NCBI RefSeq assembly: GCF_020618415.1
Contig: NZ_CP085345.1
Span: 2,434,242-2,498,241, forward strand
Source: Cupriavidus sp. MP-37
GTDB lineage: Bacteria; Pseudomonadota; Gammaproteobacteria; Burkholderiales; Burkholderiaceae
Length of the DNA: 64,000 nucleotides
Direction: 5' to 3'
Shown here: in pieces, positions 8,545 through 17,064 of the stretch
How the letters are laid out: each line of letters begins with the position of its first letter
Numbering within the stretch: the first letter of the stretch is position 1
Translations under genes and position numbers: made by a program
The notes under the pieces: model-generated
What the model saw: the letters and a program-made list of their open reading frames with translations, nothing else
Told to the model about the DNA's origin: nothing
The model's database searches: none

Positions 8545-8595
8545 TAGCCCGGCGGTAGATCAAGGACCGCTGCGCCTGGGAATGGCGCCAAAGAC

Positions 8596-8635
8596 AACGC
8601 CCCATGCAAGTCGCTACTTGCATGGGGCGTTTTTC
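8596..8635. terminator. Strong rho-independent terminator
   Basis: A perfect 16-bp stem (8596-8611 with 8616-8631) around the 4-nt loop CGCT is followed by TTTT on the plus strand. It would end the metal-efflux transcript. The stem also starts with AA on the plus strand, so weak activity for the convergent methyltransferase gene is possible. Confidence 0.88.
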
Positions 8636-8656
8636 CTTTCCCGCTAACGCGACCAC

Positions 8657-9241
8657 CTACGCCAGCCGCATCTCCACCTGCCGCGTCCACAGCTCCAGCA
8701 AGAAATCCGGCTCCTCATGCCGGATATGCCGGTACAGCCCGCGCTGCGCGCCGATCGCTTCATGCACCGCCTGCGCGGTAATCTGCTGCTCGGCGAACGG
8801 GTGCCGGAAATGGCAGGCGACGATCACGCCGTCATCGGCCAGCGCATGCGCGGCCATGGCCGCGACTTCGTGCCAGTCCGGCTTGGGAAAGTAGTAGCCC
8901 AGTTCGGAAAACACCATCAGGTCGAAGCTGCCCTCCGGCCACTGCTGCGGCAATTCGCCGGTCAGCACGCGGGCCTGCGGGAACGGCGCCAGCCGTTGCC
9001 GCGCCTGCTCGGCGGCGCTCTCGGCCAGTTCCATCGCCACCAGCGCATCGCAGCGCGGCGCCAGTGCCACGCTCAGGTGGCCGCCGCCGCAGCCGGGCTC
9101 GAAGGCGCGGGCGAAGCGCTCGCGCGGCAGCGTGGCCAGCAGCAGGGCGCGCTTGCGCGCTTCGTACCAGCGCGTGCCGATGCCCCAGGGGTCCTCGTGG
9201 CGGCCGTACAGGCCGGCAAAATAGTCGCGGTCGACCGGCAT
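8657..9241 (-). CDS. Class I SAM-dependent methyltransferase, NodS-like
   Basis: The product has 194 residues with a Rossmann-type SAM-binding fold. Motif I is AFEPGCGGGHLSVALAPRC, followed by the acidic post-I residue in VAMELAESAAEQARQRL and motif IV-like FDLMVFSELGYYF. The start MPVDRDYFAGLYGRHEDPWG resembles the NodS branch of small-molecule N-methyltransferases, and the DPW element shortly after the start is typical of that branch. Outside rhizobia such proteins have no fixed role, so the substrate is unknown. The ATG at 9241 was chosen over an upstream in-frame ATG at 9307 because the upstream part overlaps the neighbouring gene and is Leu/Arg-rich. The gene starts 11 nt after the stop of the secreted-protein gene, suggesting co-transcription. 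Confidence 0.8.
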   Translation of the reverse strand: MPVDRDYFAGLYGRHEDPWGIGTRWYEARKRALLLATLPRERFARAFEPGCGGGHLSVALAPRCDALVAMELAESAAEQARQRLAPFPQARVLTGELPQQWPEGSFDLMVFSELGYYFPKPDWHEVAAMAAHALADDGVIVACHFRHPFAEQQITAQAVHEAIGAQRGLYRHIRHEEPDFLLELWTRQVEMRLA

Positions 9242-9252
9242 GGCGGCAGGCC

Positions 9253-9603
9253 TCAGTAGCCGTAGTACGGCGCCTCGCGGTAGTAGCCCGAAGGCTGCGG
9301 GCCGCACGGCACGTAGGCGCGGTCGTAGTCGCGGTAGCAGTAGCCCGGCGGCACTGCCGGCGCCGCGTACGAGACCGGCGCGGGAGCGTAGGTGACCGGC
9401 GGCGGCGCCACCGGGGCGGCCACCACCGGTCCCGAGGCCAGCATGGCGCCGAGCGCCAGGCCGGCGAGCGCGCCGACCGCCAGCACCGCGCCGGCGTTGG
9501 AGCCGCCGTGGTGGTGGTGCCGGCCGCGCGCCGAGGCGGACCCGGCGGCTACCAGGGACGCGGCCAGGACCGCCGCGGCGACGATGCGGGTGGAGGGGCG
9601 CAT
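9253..9603 (-). CDS. Small exported His/Pro/Tyr-rich protein
   Basis: This 116-residue protein begins with a signal peptide (STRIVAAAVLAASLVAAGSASA). A His run (RGRHHHHGGSN), a hydrophobic Ala/Gly/Leu segment that could be a glycine-zipper-like membrane helix (AGAVLAVGALAGLALGAML), a Pro/Ala/Tyr-rich region and two cysteines near the tail (GYCYRDYDRAYVPCG) follow. The start has an excellent AAGGAG 6 nt upstream. Proteins of this build are common in Burkholderiaceae envelopes, but I cannot assign a function. The His run could bind metal ions; its nearness to the efflux operon is suggestive only, since it is on the other strand beyond a terminator. Confidence 0.7.
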   Translation of the reverse strand: MRPSTRIVAAAVLAASLVAAGSASARGRHHHHGGSNAGAVLAVGALAGLALGAMLASGPVVAAPVAPPPVTYAPAPVSYAAPAVPPGYCYRDYDRAYVPCGPQPSGYYREAPYYGY

Positions 9604-9772
9604 TTTGAACTCCTTGTCATGCACAGCTTGTGTTCCTGAATGATGGACGCAAACCGGCAATCAAGGTGTTTCGGGCCCCGGGCCGACTTGTTAGCTTTGT
9701 AACTGCGGCTTTTAGGATTCGCCTTTTTTAACGGGTTGTAAGACGCGGTAAAACGGCGCCGTCCGAAACCGC

Positions 9773-10888
9773 TTATCCGAGCGTTTCGGCCAGCGCGCCC
9801 AGCCCGCGCGCGCTCGCGGCAAGTTCGCCGGCCAGCGCCGCGACCAGCTCCGCCGCCGGCAGCGCGCGGGCCAGCGGCGCGGCCTGGCCGGCCCACTGCG
9901 CGGCAAAGTCGGCACTGCCGCGCGCCTTGGCGGCGGCGTGCAGGGCCTTGCCGGCATCGTAGGCGGTTGGATAGTCGGGCGTGGCGGGCGCGCCGGGTGC
10001 CGCGCCCAGCTCGGTAAAGCGGTTGGCCAGGCCGCGGGCATGGCGGCCGGAAATGGCGCGCGTCAGCACGGTCGGCTTGCGCGCCTGCAGCAGCGCCTCG
10101 CGGTAAGGAACGTCGGCCACGGTCTCGGGGCAGGCGATAAAGGCGGTGCCGAGCTGCGCCGCCTGCGCGCCGAGCGCCAGTGCCGCGGCAATGCCGGCAC
10201 CGTCCATGATGCCGCCCGCGGCGATCACCGGCACGCGGGTCCGCGTTGCCAGCACGCGCACCAGAGCGAAGGTGCCCAGGCCCTCGTCGACGGCGGACGG
10301 ATCGAATACGCCGCGATGGCCGCCGGCCTCGACGCCTTGCGCGACGATCGCGTCGAGGCCGGCCGCCTCGATCGCGTGCGCCTCGTCCAGCGAGGTGGCG
10401 CTGGCCAGCAGCACGATGCCGGCATCGCGCAGCGCGCGGATCCGGCCCGCATCGGGCAGGCCGAAATGGAAGCTGACCACGGCCGGGCGTTCTTCCAGCA
10501 GCATCGCGTGCATGGCGTCGTCGGTGACGTAGCTGCGGTAGATCTCGCGCAGCGTCGCCGGCGGTGTCGCGCCGAATTCGGCGAAGCGCGGCGCGAGGTA
10601 GGCCAGCCACGCCTGCTCGCGCGCGGCATCGGCGACGGCCGGCGCGTGGCAGAACACGTTGACGTTGAACGGGCCGCTGGTCAGCGCGCGCGTTTCGCGG
10701 ATGGCCTTGCGCGCGGCTTCGGCGTCCATGGCGCCAACGCCGAGCGAGCCCAGCCCGCCGGCGTTGGTCACGGCCGCCGCGAGCGCGGGCGTGCTGACAC
10801 CGGCCATCGGTGCCTGGATGATCGGGGTGCGGATGCCGAGCCGGCGCAGCAGCGGCAGCCGGTCAGCGGTGGAGGTGGCGTGGGTCAA
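9773..10888 (-). CDS. Nitronate monooxygenase family flavoprotein
   Basis: The 371-residue TIM-barrel FMN protein belongs to the NMO/2-nitropropane dioxygenase family, which oxidises nitronates (for example propionate-3-nitronate) with oxygen in the cytoplasm. Family hallmarks are [19 protein letters not shown] at the N-terminus, [22 protein letters not shown] containing the catalytic-region His, and [20 protein letters not shown] for phosphate binding of FMN. I chose a TTG start at 10888 because AAGGAG lies 7 nt upstream and no ATG fits; upstream in-frame sequence belongs to the LysR gene's shadow. It lies 55 nt downstream of the LysR gene on the same strand and is probably controlled by it. 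The exact substrate is not known. Confidence 0.85.
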   Translation of the reverse strand: MTHATSTADRLPLLRRLGIRTPIIQAPMAGVSTPALAAAVTNAGGLGSLGVGAMDAEAARKAIRETRALTSGPFNVNVFCHAPAVADAAREQAWLAYLAPRFAEFGATPPATLREIYRSYVTDDAMHAMLLEERPAVVSFHFGLPDAGRIRALRDAGIVLLASATSLDEAHAIEAAGLDAIVAQGVEAGGHRGVFDPSAVDEGLGTFALVRVLATRTRVPVIAAGGIMDGAGIAAALALGAQAAQLGTAFIACPETVADVPYREALLQARKPTVLTRAISGRHARGLANRFTELGAAPGAPATPDYPTAYDAGKALHAAAKARGSADFAAQWAGQAAPLARALPAAELVAALAGELAASARGLGALAETLG

Positions 10889-10943
10889 TTTGGTGCTCCT
10901 TGGCGGGGTCGATGGCGATGGCGCGGCAGGCGCGATGGCGGGA

Positions 10944-11831
10944 TCAGCCATCGCGCAGTTCGCGCACGAAGGCGTCGCAGGCGTGCGTGGCATAGCCGGC
11001 ACGCTTGACGAGATAGGTGTGCACCGCACGCACCGGCACGGTCTGCACGTCGACCGCGTCGCGATGCAGTGCCAGCAGCGAGCGGGGCAGGATCGCCATC
11101 GCCGTGCCGGCGCTGACGCAGGCGAGCATGGCGTGGTACGACGGCATCTCGGTGATGGCCAGGCGCTGGCGCATGTCGTCGTTGCCCTGCGCCAGCCAGT
11201 CTTCCGCGCACTGCCGGTAGGTACAGCCCTTCGGGAAGGCCGCGAGGCGGCGCAGTGCGACGTCGCGCGGGCCGCGCACCTTCGGGTGGCTCGCCGGCAG
11301 CACCAGCTGCAGGTGTTCGGTGAACAGGTAGGTGCCTTCCAGGCCTGGGGCGAGTTCGTCCATGTCGGCCGCGCGCGCCGGTCCTGCGCCCGGATGCGCG
11401 ACCACGGCGCAGTCGAGACGGTGGTCGAGCACGGCATCGACCAGCGCGCGCGAGGTGCCGGTCCGGATCTCGATCTCCACGCCGGGCCAGGCTGCGTGGA
11501 ATCGCGCGAGCGGCATCGGCAGCCGGTTGGCGGCAGCGCTTTCCATGGTGCCGATGCGCAGGCGGCCGGACGGCGCGGCGCCCTGCACCGACTGCCGCGC
11601 CTCTTCCGCCAACGCCAGCATCTGGTTGGCATAGGCGAGCAGCCGGTGACCCTCGGGCGTCAGCAGCATGCGCTTGCTGTCGCGCTGGAACAGCGCCACG
11701 CCCAGCGCCTCTTCCAGTTGCTTGACGCGGGTGGTGACGTTGGACTGCACCCGGTCCAGCAGGCGCGCGGCACGGGTGATGCTTTGCTCGGTGGCTACGG
11801 CGCGGAAGATTTCAAGTTCAGCCAGTTCCAT
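10944..11831 (-). CDS. LysR-family transcriptional regulator
   Basis: This 295-residue regulator has the winged helix-turn-helix at residues 1-60 ([20 protein letters not shown] then [16 protein letters not shown]) and a periplasmic-binding-protein-like effector domain from about residue 90. The ATG at 11831 gives the canonical LysR N-terminus. It lies between the azoreductase gene and the nitronate monooxygenase gene, all on the minus strand, and its upstream region has three copies of GAGAATAT that may be its binding site. The effector domain resembles generic oxidant or aromatic responders; no inducer can be named. Confidence 0.88.
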   Translation of the reverse strand: MELAELEIFRAVATEQSITRAARLLDRVQSNVTTRVKQLEEALGVALFQRDSKRMLLTPEGHRLLAYANQMLALAEEARQSVQGAAPSGRLRIGTMESAAANRLPMPLARFHAAWPGVEIEIRTGTSRALVDAVLDHRLDCAVVAHPGAGPARAADMDELAPGLEGTYLFTEHLQLVLPASHPKVRGPRDVALRRLAAFPKGCTYRQCAEDWLAQGNDDMRQRLAITEMPSYHAMLACVSAGTAMAILPRSLLALHRDAVDVQTVPVRAVHTYLVKRAGYATHACDAFVRELRDG

Positions 11832-11870
11832 CGGTGGTCGGGCGCGGCAGGCGGAAAAGAGGTCGCTTCG

Positions 11871-11922
11871 ATATTCTCGTTCAGAGAATATAGCAAAGAA
11901 AACAATCTTTCCATGAGAATAT
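11871..11922. promoter_or_regulatory. GAGAATAT repeats, likely LysR binding region
   Basis: ATATTCTC at 11871-11878 and GAGAATAT at 11884-11891 form a perfect 8-bp dyad with 5 bp between arms, a layout matching the T-N11-A style of LysR boxes. A third copy, GAGAATAT at 11915-11922, is 31 bp (about three helical turns) from the second. The cluster starts 39 bp upstream of the LysR start codon, consistent with autoregulation. Confidence 0.6.
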
Positions 11923-11959
11923 AAAAATCGCTCCGCCGCCCCGTGCCGGCACCGTCGCC

Positions 11960-12577
11960 TCAGGCCGGCGCCGTCTCCCTGGGCCAGCCTGCCGGCGCCT
12001 GTACGCTGTCCAGCCCCATCCGCGCAAAGTCCTGGCCCCAGTTCATGCGTTCCATGCGCATCACTTCCACCTGCGTGATGCCGATCGCCGCGAACACATA
12101 CTTCAGGTAAGGCGACAGGAAATCCTGCTGGCTGCCCGGGCCTTCCCGGAACGGGCCGCCGCACGAGACCACCGCCAGCACCGGCCGGTCCGCCAGCATG
12201 CCGACCTTGCCGGCCGGCGTATTGCGGAAGGTGCGGTTGGGCCGCACCACCAGGTCGATCCAGGCCTTGAGCGCCGACGGCACGGTGAAGTTGTGCATCG
12301 GCGTCGAGATCAGCACGGCATCGGCCGACTCCAGCTCGGCGATCAGCGTTTCCGACAGCGCCAGCGCGGCATGCTCGGCCGGGCCGCGCTGCTCGGGCGG
12401 CATCAGGCTGGCTTCGACGTGGGCACGATCCGGGTGCGGCAGCGGCTCGCCTGCCAGGTCGCGCTCGATCACGCGCAACGGACCCGCGCCGATCTGCCCC
12501 AGCAGGCGCGCGGCGGCCTGACGGCTGTTCGAGGCCTCGCCGCGGCTGCTGGCGCTGAGGTGAAGCAGGGTGGTCAT
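11960..12577 (-). CDS. azoR: FMN-dependent NADH:quinone oxidoreductase / azoreductase
   Basis: The 205-residue flavodoxin-like protein is close to the E. coli AzoR length (about 200). It has the N-terminal phosphate loop (LLHLSASSRGEASNSRQAA), the FMN-binding PMHNFTVPSALKAWID and the later VSCGGPF segment. AzoR enzymes reduce quinones and azo dyes by two electrons with NAD(P)H, usually protecting the cytoplasm from thiol-specific or quinone stress. The start overlaps the stop of the acetyltransferase gene by 4 nt (ATGA), so it is the last gene of a three-gene operon that runs divergently from a MarR regulator. Confidence 0.88.
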   Translation of the reverse strand: MTTLLHLSASSRGEASNSRQAAARLLGQIGAGPLRVIERDLAGEPLPHPDRAHVEASLMPPEQRGPAEHAALALSETLIAELESADAVLISTPMHNFTVPSALKAWIDLVVRPNRTFRNTPAGKVGMLADRPVLAVVSCGGPFREGPGSQQDFLSPYLKYVFAAIGITQVEVMRMERMNWGQDFARMGLDSVQAPAGWPRETAPA

Positions 12578-13035
12578 CGGTGGTTTTCCTCCAGGGGGAA
12601 ATGGAAATGGAGCGCGCTGGCCAGCAGGCCGTTGCGGTAGTAGAAGCGGTGGCCCAGCACGTTGACGAGCGGCGTATCGAGGACCAGCGTGCGGCAGCCG
12701 GCCTGGCGCGCCTCGTGTTTCAGCCGGTCCATCACCTGCTGCCCGTAGCCGCTGCTGCGCGCATCCGCATCGGTGACGAGGTCATCGACGTAGGCGTGCA
12801 TGCCGCGCACCAGGTTCTCCTGCAGGCGCCAGCCGGCCAGGGCCACCGGCTTGCCGTGGTCCCACAGCACCAGCAGGCGATACCCCGTGGCGGCCTGGCG
12901 GCGCCAGCGCGCCACCAGTTCATCGGCCGAGTCCAGGTGCGGCCGCAATTGCCGCATCAGTGCAAAACAGGCGCCCACTTCCGTGTCATGTTCGACATGC
13001 CGGAGTTCGATGTGCGGGGCGGTGGCGGGGATCAT
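12574..13035 (-). CDS. GNAT-family N-acetyltransferase
   Basis: The 153-residue product has the GNAT core: a central strand ending MHAYVDDLVTDADARSSGYG, whose R-x-x-G-x-G-like turn binds CoA pyrophosphate, followed by the helix QQVMDRLKHEARQAGC and strand LVLDTPLVNVLGHRFYYRNG. The acceptor is unknown. It overlaps both neighbours by 4 nt (ATGA junctions at 13032-13035 and 12574-12577), which implies coupled translation with the AhpD-like and azoreductase genes. Stress detoxification by acetylation is a reasonable guess from context only. Confidence 0.82.
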   Translation of the reverse strand: MIPATAPHIELRHVEHDTEVGACFALMRQLRPHLDSADELVARWRRQAATGYRLLVLWDHGKPVALAGWRLQENLVRGMHAYVDDLVTDADARSSGYGQQVMDRLKHEARQAGCRTLVLDTPLVNVLGHRFYYRNGLLASALHFHFPLEENHR

Positions 13036-13532
13036 GCGGCGCTCCCTGCCGTTTGCGCGGCCGGCGGCGGGAACTGCAGGCCGGCGGCGATGCGGTTCCA
13101 TGCCTGGATCGCGGCGATCGCAGCGGCCAGGAAGGGAATCTCGGCCTCGCTGAAATGCTCGCGCACCTGCCCCAGCGCCTGCTGGCGCACGTGTTCGGCG
13201 CCCGCGCCCGCAGTGGCGCCCAGCACGGTCAGCGCCTCGGCCCAGGCCAGGGCCGCCTGCTCGCGCGCGGAGTGGACGCCGGCCTCGCGCCACACCGCGA
13301 CCAGGTCAAGCTTGCGCGCGTCCACGCCATGCCGGCGCGCCAGGTTCAGGTGGAACTGCAGGCAGAAGGCGCAGCCGTTGAGCTGCGACACGCGTACCTT
13401 GATCAGCTCGGTCAAGGGCTTGTCGAGTCCCGAGTCGTCCACGGCGGTGCCGAGCGCGCGCAGGGCAGCGTACACGGCCGGCGCGGCGCGGGTGAATGAA
13501 TCGAACGTCATGCTGGCATGCGGATCTGGCAT
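13032..13532 (-). CDS. Carboxymuconolactone decarboxylase / AhpD-like protein
   Basis: This 166-residue all-helical protein contains the AhpD redox motif CAFCLQFH (Cys-x-x-Cys-x-x-x-His), preceded by the helix LTELIKVRVSQLNG. Proteins with this motif act as thiol-dependent peroxidase partners or remove alkyl hydroperoxides; others are structural relatives with unknown activity. AAGGAGG lies 6 nt before the ATG at 13532, marking this as the well-translated first gene of the operon. It is transcribed divergently from the MarR gene, the classic layout for a peroxide- or quinone-responsive regulon. Confidence 0.85.
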   Translation of the reverse strand: MPDPHASMTFDSFTRAAPAVYAALRALGTAVDDSGLDKPLTELIKVRVSQLNGCAFCLQFHLNLARRHGVDARKLDLVAVWREAGVHSAREQAALAWAEALTVLGATAGAGAEHVRQQALGQVREHFSEAEIPFLAAAIAAIQAWNRIAAGLQFPPPAAQTAGSAA

Positions 13533-13599
13533 TCCGGACCTCCTTCGGCGGAACTGGGTTAATATCAGAGCACGAACATAATATAAGAGTTCTGACATT
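13533..13599. promoter_or_regulatory. Divergent promoter with MarR-type dyad
   Basis: This 67-bp AT-rich island separates the AhpD-like operon from marR. TCAGAGC at 13565-13571 and GTTCTGA at 13589-13595 form an imperfect dyad (one mismatch in seven) around the run ATAATATAA, which can supply -10 elements in both directions. A MarR dimer bound here would shut both promoters. Confidence 0.5.
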
Positions 13600-14103
13600 A
13601 TGCGCAAGACAACCACCAGGCGCGGCGCCACGGCTGCCGTGCCGGCTCCCGGCGAAGGCAAGCGTGGCGAGAGCGGGCATCTTGGCTACCTGCTGCGCCA
13701 GGCCAGCGCGGCCAACCGGCTGCGCATGGAGCGCGCGCTGGCCGACCTGAACGTAACGCCGCCACAGTTCGTGGTGCTGACCATGCTGGGCGCGTATCCG
13801 GGGCTGTCGGGTGCCGACCTGGCGCGGCTGGCGCTGCTTACGCCGCAGACCGTCAGCGTGATCGTCGGCAACCTGGAAAAGGCGGGCCATATCGAGCGCG
13901 CGCCGCATCCGGTGCACGGCCGCATCCAGACCATCGCGCTGACGGCGCAGGGCAAGGTGTTGCTGGGCCAGTGCCGCGAGCGGGTCATGGCCAACGAGGC
14001 CCGCCTGGCGGCGGGCCTGACGGCGCAGGAAGAGGAGGTGATTCGCCGCTGGCTGGTAGCGGTGGCGGTGGACGCTGCGGCCGAAGCGGAGGCCGCGCTG
14101 TAG
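13600..14103 (+). CDS. MarR-family transcriptional regulator
   Basis: The 167-residue protein has a basic N-terminal extension (about 25 residues) before the MarR core. The winged helix spans roughly residues 60-125, with the recognition helix near SGADLARLALLTPQTVSVIV and the wing RAPHPVHGRIQTIALTAQG. MarR proteins repress adjacent detoxification genes until a ligand or oxidant releases them. It starts 67 bp from, and is divergent to, the AhpD-like/GNAT/AzoR operon, which is its likely target. There is no clear redox cysteine near the N-terminus, so ligand rather than thiol sensing seems more likely. Confidence 0.87.
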   Translation: MRKTTTRRGATAAVPAPGEGKRGESGHLGYLLRQASAANRLRMERALADLNVTPPQFVVLTMLGAYPGLSGADLARLALLTPQTVSVIVGNLEKAGHIERAPHPVHGRIQTIALTAQGKVLLGQCRERVMANEARLAAGLTAQEEEVIRRWLVAVAVDAAAEAEAAL

Positions 14104-14139
14104 CGGCGATCGCATGCATGGCGGCGGCGCCGCCGGACC

Positions 14140-16605
14140 TCAGCCGGTCGCCAGCGCGCGCTCCGGTTCCGGCCCGAACGGCGGCATGTTCTCCAGCCGC
14201 AGCGATTGCGGCACCGACAGCGAGATGCCGGCGGCGCGCAGCCGCTTGAGGATCTCGAACAGCAGGTCGCTGCGCGTGTTCGCGGCGATGCGCGGGCTGC
14301 CGACATAGCCGGTCACCGACAGCGTGATGCCGTTGGGCGCGAGCTGGCTGAACATCACCGACGGCGCCGGCACGTCGAGGATGCTTTCGTTCTCGCGGTA
14401 GACGTCGAGCAGCAGGTCGCGCAGCTGCTCCGGGTCGGTGTTCAGCGGGAAGGTGAGTTGCAGCGAGGCCACCCCCTGGGTGCTGTTGCTCATGGTGACG
14501 TTGCGCAGGTTCTGCGAGATCAGCTGCGAGTTGGGCACGATCACCGTGGAGCGGTCGCCCAGCTGGATCTCGGTGGCGCGCACGTTGATGCGGCGGATGT
14601 CGCCCTCGACGCCGGCAATGCTGACCATGTCGCCGACCTTGACCGGGCGCTCGGTCAGCAGGATCAGCCCCGACACGAAGTTCTTCACGATCTCCTGCAG
14701 GCCGAAGCCGATGCCGACCGACAGCGCGCTGACGATCCACGCCAGGTTGTCCCAGCGCACGCCCAGCAGCGACAGCGTCAGCAGCACCAGCAGCACGTAG
14801 CCGACATTGCTGAACAACGTGATCAGCGACGCGCGCAGCCCGGGCTCCATGCACAGCTTGGGCAGCAGCTCCGCGTCCAGCCAGCGCCGCACCGTGCGCA
14901 GCAGCCAGATGCCCACGCCCAGCGCGACCAGCGCATTCAGGATGCGCTCGGGCATGATGTTCAGGCTGCGCAGTTTTTCGCCGCCCAGCACGGTGACCAG
15001 GCTGTCGACCAGGTCCGCGGGGGTGGTGCCGAAGCCCCCGGTCAATAGCGCCACCACGGCCAGCAGCAGCAACAGGCTGGCGCCGATGCCGGACAGGATG
15101 GTGGCGGCCTGTTCCAGGCGCGCATCGTCGACGCCGAACAGCTGCTTGATCACCTGGCCGCTGGTGTGCTGGGTCGAGAACAGGCTTTCGAACAGGTCGC
15201 GCGTGACCTGCGTCAGCAGGTACAGGCTGCACAGCACGATGTCGAACCAGACCAGCTCATAGGTCAGGAAGCGCGCAAAGCTGATATAGCCCGCCAGCAG
15301 CGCCACCATCGACACGATCACGATCAGCGTGACGCCGGCGTGGATCATGCCCGCCAGCGTGGCGCGCGCCTCGGGCTGCTCGCCGGCGGCGGCCAGCTCG
15401 TTGCGCACGCGGTTGGCGCGCAGCAGCGCCGCGCCGATGGTCAGCACCACCACCAGCGAGACCAGGCCGCGCCCCAGCAGCGTGACCTGCACGCTGGTAT
15501 CGGCAATGCGGTTGAGCTGTTCCAGCGTGCCGGCCAGCAGCAACAGCCCGGCCAGCACCGCCGGGAACGGCTTCATTGCCCGCGCCACGGGATCGGCCAG
15601 CGCGGGCAGCCGCCAGGATGGATGGCGCGTGCACAGCAGCGCGCGCCCGAGGCCCGCGATCAGGGCGCTGGTCAGGGTCAGCTTGACCAGCCCGCCGTAC
15701 AGCGTCATCAGGTCCGGCGGCAGCTCATAGTTGCGGGTGAAGGCGTTGTAGACGATCTGCACCGCCAGTCCCGTGGTGGCCACGGTCGCGAGCGTGGTGG
15801 CGAGCGCCAGCGCGCTGCGCCGCAGCCGCGTCGGCGGCAGCTTGTTCAGGCAGAACCAGGCCAGCGCGCGTTCGGCCAGGCGCTTGCCCAGCAGCCACAC
15901 GCCCAGCGCGAGCAGCAGCAGGGCGATGGTGGCGGCGCGCTGCGACGGCTGCCACGCCAGCTGCACCATCGGCACCACCTGGTCCAGGAACGCGCCCATG
16001 CGCGCGCGGTCCTCGGTGCCGGGGCTGACCATCGGCTTCCAGAACTGCGGGTTGAGGATGCTGTCCGAGCGCAGCGCCAGCTGGTCTTTCATCTGGCTGC
16101 GCTGCAGCCGCGCGATCTGGCCGCTCAGGTTGGCGATGTTCTCCTTGCTTTCGGCCGCCTGCTTGAGCTGCGCATCGAGCTGCAAGCGCCGCGCATTGAG
16201 CTCGGCGCGCTGCCGCACTACCGCCGGGGCCTCCTTGGTGATGCCATCCGCCGGCGGCGGGCCCAGCACGTCGAGCTGCGCCTGCAGCTGGTCGCGCTGC
16301 GGCGCCAGCGCGGCGGAAAGCTTGTCGACATCGGTGTCGAGCTGGTGCAGGTCATGGTCGAGCTCGTCCAGCCTGGTGGTGCCGTCGGGGTCGGAGGCCT
16401 GTTGCTTGATGCGGTCCTGCTCGGTCTGCAGGCGCTTGAGTTCGGCGGTGGCTTCGGCGTGCGTGAGGGCGGGGGGCTGCTGTGCCTCGGTGGCGGAGGC
16501 GGCCTCGGATGCCGGCGCCGCGATCGCGGCGGGCAGGGTGGCTGGCATCAGGTGGCATAGCGCTGCGAGCGCAAGGCCCAGTGCGAGCCGTGAAACGTTG
16601 CTCAT
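14140..16605 (-). CDS. Large MscS-family mechanosensitive channel
   Basis: The 821-residue protein has a signal peptide (LALGLALAALCHLMPATLPAA), a long periplasmic coiled-coil region (about residues 35-190; repeated Leu/Gln/Asp heptads such as ELDHDLHQLDTDVDKLSAAL), then about eleven hydrophobic segments. The C-terminal MscS core includes the pore helix and beta domain (VSALSVGIGFGLQEIVKNFV, followed by RPVKVGDMVSIAGVEGDIRRI and NSQLISQNLRNVT). These channels open under membrane tension to release solutes during hypo-osmotic shock. The architecture resembles MscM/MscK-type channels with a periplasmic coiled-coil domain, though it is shorter than E. coli MscK. An upstream in-frame ATG at 16920 was rejected because the signal peptide starts at 16605. 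Confidence 0.9.
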   Translation of the reverse strand: MSNVSRLALGLALAALCHLMPATLPAAIAAPASEAASATEAQQPPALTHAEATAELKRLQTEQDRIKQQASDPDGTTRLDELDHDLHQLDTDVDKLSAALAPQRDQLQAQLDVLGPPPADGITKEAPAVVRQRAELNARRLQLDAQLKQAAESKENIANLSGQIARLQRSQMKDQLALRSDSILNPQFWKPMVSPGTEDRARMGAFLDQVVPMVQLAWQPSQRAATIALLLLALGVWLLGKRLAERALAWFCLNKLPPTRLRRSALALATTLATVATTGLAVQIVYNAFTRNYELPPDLMTLYGGLVKLTLTSALIAGLGRALLCTRHPSWRLPALADPVARAMKPFPAVLAGLLLLAGTLEQLNRIADTSVQVTLLGRGLVSLVVVLTIGAALLRANRVRNELAAAGEQPEARATLAGMIHAGVTLIVIVSMVALLAGYISFARFLTYELVWFDIVLCSLYLLTQVTRDLFESLFSTQHTSGQVIKQLFGVDDARLEQAATILSGIGASLLLLLAVVALLTGGFGTTPADLVDSLVTVLGGEKLRSLNIMPERILNALVALGVGIWLLRTVRRWLDAELLPKLCMEPGLRASLITLFSNVGYVLLVLLTLSLLGVRWDNLAWIVSALSVGIGFGLQEIVKNFVSGLILLTERPVKVGDMVSIAGVEGDIRRINVRATEIQLGDRSTVIVPNSQLISQNLRNVTMSNSTQGVASLQLTFPLNTDPEQLRDLLLDVYRENESILDVPAPSVMFSQLAPNGITLSVTGYVGSPRIAANTRSDLLFEILKRLRAAGISLSVPQSLRLENMPPFGPEPERALATG

Positions 16606-17064
16606 GGCGGAATCTCGTCGGACGGTGACGGCTTGCGGCGCTCCGGCATCGACAGGCGGATCGCCAGTTGCGCCCCACCAGCAGAGGTGCAGCGCGGCGA
16701 TCGGATGCGGGAACGGCCGGGACACCGGCAATGAACAGGCAAGGGGATCGCCGCTCGCTGGCGGTCCTCTCGGTGGTTCGGCCAGGCCCGATGCGCCCAC
16801 GCGAGGGCACCGGCAGCTGGCCGCTGATGACGGGACCGGTGCAACCGGCCCAGCCGCGATCCGCGAAATTATAGAAAAGCGCATCCGCCACACCGCCGGA
16901 TGCTGCGGCGGATCGGGCACACCGTGACAAATTGATACGCATCCCTGCCCGCGGCGCCGGCGCGGCCGCCGTCGGCATGCGCGCCGTCATCGCAGTAAGA
17001 TCACGGGCTTCCGGACATGCGCGGCCCGCATTGCCTCAGTCACTCAACATCTTCTGGAGAACGC
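16606..17064. other. 459-bp intergenic region, divergent promoters
   Basis: No convincing gene was found. It separates the mechanosensitive channel gene (minus) from the hydrolase gene (plus). A perfect TATAAT on the minus strand at 16868-16873 could be the channel gene's -10, about 260 bp from its start, but no good -35 is paired with it. Short GC-rich dyads such as ATCCGCC/GGCGGAT (about 16882-16914) are present. Confidence 0.4.
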
